Positions 5,659-11,277 of a stretch of DNA of 11,277 nucleotides are shown in pieces. The stretch's first letter is position 1. Each line of letters starts with the position of its first letter. Under the pieces are notes generated by a model, which did no database searches, was not told the origin of the DNA, and saw only the letters and a list, made by a program, of their open reading frames with translations. Origin of the DNA: CAYLLN01 sp036496265 (GTDB lineage: Bacteria; Planctomycetota; Planctomycetia; Pirellulales; Pirellulaceae); contig DASXLL010000294.1 of the NCBI GenBank assembly GCA_036496265.1, positions 1 to 11,277 on the forward strand. The letters are read 5' to 3'. A program made the position numbers and the translations under genes.

Positions 5659-6687
5659 TTAGGCGGCCGGTTTTTCATACGGCCGATCCGCCGGAACCGC
5701 TTCAAACAGCATGTCAACCAGTTTGTCGCTGGTTAAGCCGTGAGCCTGAGCCGCATAGTTTCCGGCGATGCGATGCCGGAGCGCCGGTTTGGCTACCGCT
5801 TGAACGTCTGAGGCAGTCGCATGGTACCGGCCAAACAGGATAGCGCGAGCCTTGGCGGCGGTGATCAGTGTCAGCACGCCACGGGGGCCGGCGCCCCAGT
5901 TGATCCATTTGTTGACAAACTCCGGCGCTTCAGCCGTTCCGGGGCGCGAGGCACGAACGAGAGCCCACGCATAGCCGAGAACCTGATCACTCACCGGCAC
6001 ACGCATCACCAGTCTTTGCAATTGGATTATCTCGTCGCCGGAAAGGACCGCTTGAATTTCGCCAACTTGGCCTGTGGACACGCGGCGCGCGATTTCCCAT
6101 TCCTCAGCTGGACTGGGATAATTGACGCGGACATAGAGCAGAAACCGATCGAGCTGCGCCTCGGGCAGTGGGTACGTGCCTTCCTGCTCCAGCGGATTTT
6201 GTGTCGCCAGCACGAAAAACGGCGCCGGCAGTGTATGCATCTGCCCGCCGGCACTGACCTGCCGCTCCTGCATGGCTTCCAGCATCGCCGCTTGCGTCTT
6301 GGGCGGCGTGCGGTTGATCTCATCGGCCAAGAGCATGTTGGCGAAAATCGGACCCGGCAAAAAGCGATACGCCCGCTGCCGCGTCGCCGGATCTTCCTGA
6401 ATCACCTCCGTGCCAGTTACATCGCTCGGCATCAAGTCGGGCGTGAATTGAATCCGTTTGAACGTCAGATGCAGCGACTTGGCCAGCGAGCTAATCAGCA
6501 GCGTTTTGGCTAATCCCGGTACGCCTTCCAGCAACGCGTGGCCGCCAGCGAACATCGCGATCAAAACCTGCTCAATGACCTCGCTTTGACCGATGATGAC
6601 TTTCGCCAGCTCATCGCGCACGCGGCCATAAGCCGCCCGGCAGCGCTCCACTTCGGCCAGATCGTCGTTACCACTGTGATTGGTCAT
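5659..6687 (-). CDS. MoxR-family AAA+ ATPase
   Basis: This 342-aa ATPase contains the full MoxR set of motifs: Walker A GVPGLAKT (residues 55-62), Walker B LLADEIN (D122, E123), sensor 1 ATQNP (N164) and the arginine-finger region QLDRF (R181). It also carries the typical MoxR strings IIGQ, FTPDLMPSDVTG and PLEQEGTYPLPEAQ. MoxR ATPases act as chaperone-like machines that mature or remodel protein complexes together with von Willebrand A proteins. The C-terminal lid (about 215-335) is complete, so the enzyme should be active. The start ATG 6687 is the third of three ATGs within a TGGTCATT repeat; the other two are in another frame. It lies 36 nt after the giant coiled-coil gene and 96 nt before the antitoxin start. 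The DUF58 protein two genes downstream is its expected partner. Confidence 0.95.
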   Translation of the reverse strand: MTNHSGNDDLAEVERCRAAYGRVRDELAKVIIGQSEVIEQVLIAMFAGGHALLEGVPGLAKTLLISSLAKSLHLTFKRIQFTPDLMPSDVTGTEVIQEDPATRQRAYRFLPGPIFANMLLADEINRTPPKTQAAMLEAMQERQVSAGGQMHTLPAPFFVLATQNPLEQEGTYPLPEAQLDRFLLYVRVNYPSPAEEWEIARRVSTGQVGEIQAVLSGDEIIQLQRLVMRVPVSDQVLGYAWALVRASRPGTAEAPEFVNKWINWGAGPRGVLTLITAAKARAILFGRYHATASDVQAVAKPALRHRIAGNYAAQAHGLTSDKLVDMLFEAVPADRPYEKPAA

Positions 6688-6709
6688 TGGTCATTAAGTC
6701 GTTGGTCAT
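6668..6709 (-). CDS. Possible 13-codon upstream ORF overlapping the MoxR start
   Basis: An ATG at 6709, and a second in-frame ATG at 6694, open a short frame reading MTNDLMTNDQSQW and ending at TAA 6668-6670. It overlaps the first 20 nt of the MoxR gene in a different frame. The ORF is created by the TGGTCATT repeat. No strong ribosome binding site precedes either frame. It could tune MoxR translation, or it may simply be a by-product of the repeat. Confidence 0.25.
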   Translation of the reverse strand: MTNDLMTNDQSQW

Positions 6710-6710
6710 T
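6681..6710. repeat. TGGTCATT repeat at the MoxR start
   Basis: TGGTCATT occurs three times, at 6681-6688, 6688-6695 (sharing one T) and 6703-6710. It fills most of the 36-nt space between the coiled-coil gene and MoxR and forms the MoxR start codon. Similar TGGTCATT-type stretches are, from memory, common between genes in planctomycete genomes. Confidence 0.7.
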
Positions 6711-6723
6711 CGCCCGTTCCACT

Positions 6724-9700
6724 TTAATCCACGCCATTGAAATAGCGACGGAGCCGTTCTTCATATCCGCGCGGCGCTTTGCCACGTGATTTCGCTTGAA
6801 TTGCAGCCTGTACGCTGGGCGGCAGCTTCACAAACCAGGCCTCGCCTTCGACGCCCTTGCCGCCAGCGACGATTGAGTCCTCACCGCCGGCCTTCCCACG
6901 GCTGTCTGACTTTTCCAATTCCCCTTTTTCGAGATCGCCCGCTTGCTGCTTGTCATTTTTTGCCGACTTATCATTCTTGGAACCGCCGCCCTTTTTGGCG
7001 GTCGCCGACGGAGTGCCTTCGCCCGGCGTTTCCGATTCCCCCTCACCTTTGCCTTCGCCCTTGCCTTCTCCTTTTCCCTGATTCTTCATTGCCGCAGCGA
7101 TTTTTTCGGCTGCCGCATTGGCTTCCGGCCCGGCTATCTGCTTGGCAGTGATTTCCGGACTGGACGGAACAATGCCAGTACCAAGCTCGTTGGCAGCGGG
7201 ATCGCTTCGTTGCTCCGATGTGGGATTTGGAATTTGAGATTTGGGATTCGTCTTCGCATCATGCGCCTCCGCTTTCCGTCCACCATCGCCCGCGCTCTGT
7301 TCGCTGTCCCCTGTCTCCTGTCCCCTGTCCCCTGTTGCCTGTGCCAAACGCGAAGCAATCTCCAGCCCTTCCCGAACTGGCTGATTGGCAACCTGTTCTT
7401 GCCCGGAGACTTCGGCGGCCGCGGCCCCCGTTGCCATCTGCGCTTGCGCGAATTGCTGCTGCTCTTGCAAAAGCGATTGAGCGGGAGCTACCGCGGCGGC
7501 GGCGATATCATCCGGCCGAATTTGGCGAAGTTGTTCTGCGGCTGTCGCAATGGAGTCACGGGCAAACTGTTGCCGGTTGGCCAGTTGAGCCAATAGCCGG
7601 GCCAGATCGCGATCGTGCTTGAGATCCTGACTGCGAAGAGCCAGGTTGTCCGCGGCTTGCTTCGTCTTTTTTTCCAGATCGATTTCACTGCGCTGCATTT
7701 GTGACAATTCATCCCTTGATTTCATGCCGGCTTGCGCGGCGGCGAGCGCTCGGGCCAGATCGGCCGTTGCGGCCGGATCGACCTTCGTCACTTCATCCAT
7801 TAAATGGCGTAATGCCTCTGCCTGGCCTTGGAAATAGTCGGTCTGCTTGGCTTTTAGCTCTCGAATTGCATTCTCAATGTTGCCGCTCGCCTGGTTCAGC
7901 GATTGTCTGACGATTGTTTGAGCCGCGGCGGCCGCATCGCGATTACCGCTGTCGATTGACTTTTGGGCGGAGGCTGATTGCTCGATCGCATTTGCCAATG
8001 ATTGCAATGCAGCAGCAACCGGCTCCAGGGTGGAATTCGAATCGCGAAGAAGTTGCTGAGCCTCGGCCGATATTGTGCTGACACGAATTTGCGCCGCTGC
8101 GTCCAAATCCGTTGCCGCAGCATTGGCCGTAAGGTTGGCGACTTTTTCCGCGGCGATTAGCGCGTCAGATAAGGCATGGCTGACTTGTTGCCCAGCGCGA
8201 ACGGCTTTTGCCGCACTGCCACTCAGTGATTCGCGGGCCGCTTCGCGAGCCACAGTGGCCGCTTGGGCCAACAGGCGATTGAGCGGCTCGGGCAACTGCG
8301 CGGCCAGCTCGCCGGCGCGATCGGCGACAAGCTGCTGCTCGTAAGCCGCGTCCAAGGGATTGGCGGCGCTGCCGCTGGACCACGCTGCCACGGCGCGATC
8401 GGCGGCTGCTTGGGCGGCTTGCAAATCCGTGAGCTGCTGCTTTTGCCGCGCGGAGTTGGCCTGCGCCGTTTGGCCTTGCGCCTGGAATTGCTCGATCAGC
8501 GCATCACCAATTTTTTCGCGGGCTTGCTCGAGCCTGGTTAAGTCGGCGCCCGGCGAGTTCTTGGCCGCTTCGGCGGCCCGCTCGACACCGGTTCGGGCCT
8601 CGTCGGCTTGCTGGAGCTGATCACCCGCGATGGATTCTAGCTCTTGGGCGGCGCGTCGCTGCTGGCTCCTCAATTCCGCGGCCGCGGAAACCAGACGCTC
8701 AGCGGCCAGTCGGGCAGCAGCCGCACAAGAACTAGCCATTTCCGGGGCCAGAGCAAGTGGTTTCGTTGCCGGCTGATCCAACGCGCGGGCGACGGTCTCA
8801 AAATGTTGATCGGCATCGGACTGGAATTTGGCCGCAACCGGCGCCATATCCTTAATGCCGTGGGCGATGTGATTCGATGCAGCTCGGGCATTCGCATTTT
8901 CTTCGTATAGCGAAGTCAGTTGTTCTTTAGTCAGCCGAGACGCACCTTCCGATATCGTGACCTGACGAGCAATTTCCTCCTCGGCCGCGGCGGCGCGCTC
9001 CAACGCTTCGGCAGCCCGCGCCAGCTCGCCGACCTCGACCGCCTTGTGCCGCCGACGAGTGTCGGCGAGTTCAGTAGCCACTTCGGCTTCCAGCGAGCGG
9101 ATGGCGGATACGTGTTCGTCGTTCCGATAGTTATCGTTAGCGAGTTGCTCCCTGGCATCGGCAAGGCGAGCCACAATGGAGCTGGAAAACGAACCCAAAT
9201 CTTCGGACTCCGCCAGCGATTGCACAGCGGCGGCGGCTGGTTCCAGGCGGGCTTTCGCAACTCGACCAGCCAGTTGCTCCAGCCGGCGAATTTCCGCGGC
9301 CAACTCAGCTGCACTTTTATCGATGTCACCCATTTTGCCGCTGCGGCGAAGGACCGTTTCGATCTCCGAGAGATGGCCGAGCACTCGGCGCTGGTTTTCG
9401 GCCGCCTGTGTCGGGTTCTCTTCAAACAAGCTCGCCGTCGCGTCATAAGCGGCGGTCTTGGCTTGCTCGACGAGTGAGGTGATGGTGGAAAACGCTGCCA
9501 GCGTCTTGGTCAGATCGCCAATTCGCTTGTGCATTTGCGTCTGCTGCTCGATTAGCGCCTGAGACGCGGAATCACCGCCCCTGCTTGCTTGCGTTTGCTG
9601 CCGCAGCCGGCTCTGCTGCTCGATCAGCTCGCGAACTAGCTGAATGGCCGCTTCGCGATCGGCGTCGGCGCCGCCGGTAGCTTCCTCCACCTTGTCAATC

Positions 9701-10464
9701 AGAGAGGACAGTCCTTGGAGCGCTAACTTTTGGCTCGCGACGGCCTTGCTGAACTCAGCGCCATTCAGCGCAGCGGCGGCGTTCTTTAGTTCCTGCTCGA
9801 CATGCATGACCTTTAATACGCGCAGCCCATCGCTCGCCGCCCGCGCGGCGGCGCCATCCCAAGAGCTAACATCGGCCAATAGCGCAGTGAGCTGATAATA
9901 CAATTTGTTGACGTCCGCCTGGTCTTCGATCGCAGCAAGTGCTGCACGTTCCCGGTCGTCAGCGTTGCGCTCGGCCAGCGAGCGAGTCGTTCCATGCGTC
10001 GTCATTAGCAGCTCGACCAACTTGCGAGCGTCGGACGAAAGCTGAATCGCCTGCATGCGGCGATAGAGACGCTGCCGCTCAGCAACGAGTCGCGCGAGCA
10101 GCTCGCGTATTTTTTCGCGGGCTGCCGTTGTCGCGCGGCCGCGCTGCGTCGGCGAAGCAGATTGTGCCGCAATCAGCAGCTCGACTACAGCCGGCATTTC
10201 CTCTTTGGCCAGCAACGTGATGTTCGCCCGCATGGCGGCAATATCGCGATAGATGGGGAGCGACTTCAGACCGTTTTCTTCGAGCTGGCGAAGTTGCGTG
10301 TCCAAACCGGAAGCGATCAGCTCTTCCGCCAGCGATTGAGCCTGTTCCTCGGCATGTTGTCGCCGACGAAGTGCCGAGAGTTCATCCTCAGCTGCTAGGC
10401 AAACAGTGATTGCTGCCGCGATTAGGACCAGATACAGCGAAGATATTGGTAGCGAACGTTTCAC
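6724..10464 (-). CDS. Giant exported coiled-coil protein of a MoxR operon, 1246 aa
   Basis: The protein starts with a signal peptide or membrane anchor (MKRSLPISSLYLVLIAAAI, Ala-rich end near residue 25), so it should act outside the cytoplasm. About residues 26-1035 form an almost continuous alpha-helical, Ala/Gln/Glu/Arg-rich coiled coil without enzyme motifs. Residues about 1041-1205 are a disordered, low-complexity linker containing repeat-derived heptads and KGEG repeats. The last 40 residues are compact and look conserved: WFVKLPPSVQAAIQAKSRGK, then PRGYEERLRRYFNGVD, a tail I associate with planctomycete proteins next to DUF4175-like genes. The start is GTG 10464, overlapping the preceding stop by 4 nt (GTGA), so translation is coupled. 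It is a likely partner of the DUF4175-like protein, and perhaps a scaffold acted on by MoxR and DUF58. No biochemical function is known to me. The C-terminal tail stays in frame after the repeats, so the gene looks intact. Confidence 0.85.
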   Translation of the reverse strand: MKRSLPISSLYLVLIAAAITVCLAAEDELSALRRRQHAEEQAQSLAEELIASGLDTQLRQLEENGLKSLPIYRDIAAMRANITLLAKEEMPAVVELLIAAQSASPTQRGRATTAAREKIRELLARLVAERQRLYRRMQAIQLSSDARKLVELLMTTHGTTRSLAERNADDRERAALAAIEDQADVNKLYYQLTALLADVSSWDGAAARAASDGLRVLKVMHVEQELKNAAAALNGAEFSKAVASQKLALQGLSSLIDKVEEATGGADADREAAIQLVRELIEQQSRLRQQTQASRGGDSASQALIEQQTQMHKRIGDLTKTLAAFSTITSLVEQAKTAAYDATASLFEENPTQAAENQRRVLGHLSEIETVLRRSGKMGDIDKSAAELAAEIRRLEQLAGRVAKARLEPAAAAVQSLAESEDLGSFSSSIVARLADAREQLANDNYRNDEHVSAIRSLEAEVATELADTRRRHKAVEVGELARAAEALERAAAAEEEIARQVTISEGASRLTKEQLTSLYEENANARAASNHIAHGIKDMAPVAAKFQSDADQHFETVARALDQPATKPLALAPEMASSCAAAARLAAERLVSAAAELRSQQRRAAQELESIAGDQLQQADEARTGVERAAEAAKNSPGADLTRLEQAREKIGDALIEQFQAQGQTAQANSARQKQQLTDLQAAQAAADRAVAAWSSGSAANPLDAAYEQQLVADRAGELAAQLPEPLNRLLAQAATVAREAARESLSGSAAKAVRAGQQVSHALSDALIAAEKVANLTANAAATDLDAAAQIRVSTISAEAQQLLRDSNSTLEPVAAALQSLANAIEQSASAQKSIDSGNRDAAAAAQTIVRQSLNQASGNIENAIRELKAKQTDYFQGQAEALRHLMDEVTKVDPAATADLARALAAAQAGMKSRDELSQMQRSEIDLEKKTKQAADNLALRSQDLKHDRDLARLLAQLANRQQFARDSIATAAEQLRQIRPDDIAAAAVAPAQSLLQEQQQFAQAQMATGAAAAEVSGQEQVANQPVREGLEIASRLAQATGDRGQETGDSEQSAGDGGRKAEAHDAKTNPKSQIPNPTSEQRSDPAANELGTGIVPSSPEITAKQIAGPEANAAAEKIAAAMKNQGKGEGKGEGKGEGESETPGEGTPSATAKKGGGSKNDKSAKNDKQQAGDLEKGELEKSDSRGKAGGEDSIVAGGKGVEGEAWFVKLPPSVQAAIQAKSRGKAPRGYEERLRRYFNGVD
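7041..7080. repeat. In-frame 12-nt repeats coding KGEG units
   Basis: Within the linker of the giant protein, a short tandem repeat of about 12 nt encodes three consecutive Lys-Gly-Glu-Gly units followed by GES-ETPGEG. The nucleotide copies have diverged at third positions, pointing to an old expansion kept in frame. Confidence 0.7.
7221..7250. repeat. ATTTGG/AATTTGAGATTTGGG-type repeat inside the coding frame
   Basis: Short near-repeats of TGGGATTTGG, AATTTGAG and ATTTGGGATTC lie in the linker of the giant protein, encoding TNPKSQIPNPTS on the - strand. From memory, strings of this kind are frequent between genes in planctomycetes; here they are translated. Confidence 0.55.
7297..7342. repeat. 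7-bp CTGTCCC tandem repeat inside the coding frame
   Basis: About 6.5 copies of a 7-bp unit, best form CTGTCCC (7304-7310, 7318-7324, 7325-7331), with variants CTGTCTC, CTGTTGC and CTGTTCG. Because three units equal 21 nt, the translated product repeats every seven residues: TGDRGQE, TGDSEQS, then AGDGGRK. Changes in copy number by other than three units would break the frame. Confidence 0.85.
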
Positions 10465-11277
10465 TGCGGCTCGCCCCCGCTGGAAAGCTGCCGCTCGATG
10501 ATTTCCGACAGCTGCTGCTCCGAGCGTTTATCTGCCTCGGCGATGGCCGCGAGCACCGCTGCTTCGTCGGCCACTTCCAGCACGACTGGTTCGCTGGTCG
10601 CCAACTGACCTCGGGGTTGGCCGGATTCATCCTCGCCGCGATAGTCCATTGCTTCCACAGAAAGCTTCAACCGATCCCCTTTGGTTAGCTTCAGCGGAGC
10701 AAGGGACAATGGATAAGTGCTTCGAAGCGGCAATTCACGGTTGGCCAGCACTTTTTCTCCTGAAATGATGACGAAACGGTGTACCTCGATATCCGGCGGC
10801 GGCTTTTTCGCGGTCAAATCGGCTGCCGATCCGCTTTGGCCTGACGACTCACCACTGACCGATGCTTTTTCGCTGCCACGTTCAACTTCCACGGCTAACA
10901 TGACGCGGCTGATGCCAAAATCATCGTCAACCTGATAGCCAACAACTGGAACCGCAGCGGGAAGCACGAGCTTGTGAACCACTTTGGCCATCGACGTCGG
11001 AAGTTTATCAGGTTGGACGCGGAGCGCGCCGCGAATCGGCGTCTCTAAACTCAGTCCGTCAACATCGACGACCTGCAATTCATAGCGCAGCTCGTGAACG
11101 ACATTTTTTGCCAGCAGTCGGTCGGACGCCGGTAACCATGTGCGGTGCGCATTGTCGCTGGCAGCATATTCGATTTGCTCCGCCGTTTCGCCTTGATGAA
11201 CGGTAATCCAGGCCGATTGAAGCGGCTTATTGCTGCAGCTTACGCGGGCTTCCACGGCCGACCCTTCGAGGACAACG
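10461..11277 (-). CDS. DUF4175-like/Ig-like exported protein, C-terminal part (cut by window edge)
   Basis: The frame runs open to the right edge, giving 271 visible C-terminal residues; a GTG at 11255 is just an internal codon. The visible part starts in a beta-rich domain (VVLEGSAVEARVSCSN, KPLQSAWITVHQG) like an Ig-type fold with 'bearing load' strands, followed by HELRYELQVVDVDGL. A second beta domain contains VDDDFGISRVMLAVEV and YPLSLAPLKLTKGDRLKLSV, then EAMDYRG, matching the pattern I know from planctomycete DUF4175-like proteins. A Ser/Gly-rich insert lies between strands. A charged helix (AAIAEADKRSEQQLSEIIERQL) closes the protein and probably packs with the next gene's coiled coil. 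Its stop overlaps that gene's GTG start (GTGA). The membrane and signal parts expected at the N-terminus are outside the window. Family assignment is by pattern only. Confidence 0.75.
   Translation of the reverse strand, partial: VVLEGSAVEARVSCSNKPLQSAWITVHQGETAEQIEYAASDNAHRTWLPASDRLLAKNVVHELRYELQVVDVDGLSLETPIRGALRVQPDKLPTSMAKVVHKLVLPAAVPVVGYQVDDDFGISRVMLAVEVERGSEKASVSGESSGQSGSAADLTAKKPPPDIEVHRFVIISGEKVLANRELPLRSTYPLSLAPLKLTKGDRLKLSVEAMDYRGEDESGQPRGQLATSEPVVLEVADEAAVLAAIAEADKRSEQQLSEIIERQLSSGGEPQ

Noticed and set aside
5821..6513. 230-residue + strand frame over MoxR
   Set aside because: Antisense shadow of MoxR, whose Walker motifs and sensor residues are intact.
7134..7391. Possible insertion or pseudogene break in the giant protein at its repeats
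   Set aside because: The frame is continuous through both repeat types and ends with the conserved-looking C-terminal tail, so the gene is not interrupted.
8920..9477. 185-residue + strand frame within the giant coiled-coil gene
   Set aside because: Shadow of the 1246-aa frame; no ribosome binding site and no recognisable domain.
1..11277. tRNA, rRNA, integrase or IS element
   Set aside because: I found no cloverleaf, rRNA-like sequence, transposase motif or terminal inverted repeat pair anywhere in the window, including around the toxin-antitoxin pair.

Overview
The window reads as a piece of a planctomycete chromosome, most likely from the Pirellulales or a related order. That placement is inferred from protein style, not proven: an ECF-type sigma factor with no linked anti-sigma gene, a 144-aa protein ending in a RLLKT-HPGF-YEDPYQVVAEPW block that I associate with planctomycetes, and a MoxR/DUF58 operon carrying a very large coiled-coil protein that ends in a PRGYEERLRRYF tail. 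Sequence is GC-rich and coding strands show the usual G/C bias in third positions.

Left part (1-2487, + strand). The 3' end of a gene with a CBS-like end (2-502) stops inside the loop of a strong intrinsic terminator (488-528). After about 310 nt with no gene comes an unrecognised 105-aa ORF with a perfect AGGAGG ribosome binding site (839-1156), an imperfect hairpin over its stop codon, a 217-nt leader, then an ECF-family sigma factor (1374-1970) closed by a GC-rich terminator, and a 144-aa hypothetical protein (2053-2487).

Middle (2517-3956). A secreted beta-lactamase-fold serine hydrolase (class C/esterase type) is on the - strand and convergent with the 144-aa gene. Upstream of it lie 366 nt without a gene, holding a 63-bp array of three 21-bp repeats, each built from two ~10.5-bp half units.

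Right part (3921-11277, all - strand, read right to left). This is a tightly packed run: a DUF4175-like/Ig-like protein (cut by the window edge), a 1246-aa exported coiled-coil protein (4-nt overlap), a MoxR-family AAA+ ATPase, a ribbon-helix-helix-type antitoxin plus PIN-domain toxin (1-nt overlap), a DUF58/von Willebrand A protein only 2 nt further on, and a candidate terminator. MoxR and DUF58 proteins normally work as a pair, so the toxin-antitoxin pair appears to have been inserted between partners. It carries its own good sigma70-like promoter, which could also transcribe DUF58. A plausible reading is a MoxR-driven maturation or envelope system whose large periplasmic components come first, with the toxin-antitoxin pair rewiring or stabilising the end of the operon.

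The most interesting material is the embedded toxin-antitoxin pair, the unusual operon composition, the repeat-derived stretch inside the frame of the giant protein, and the helically phased repeat upstream of the hydrolase.
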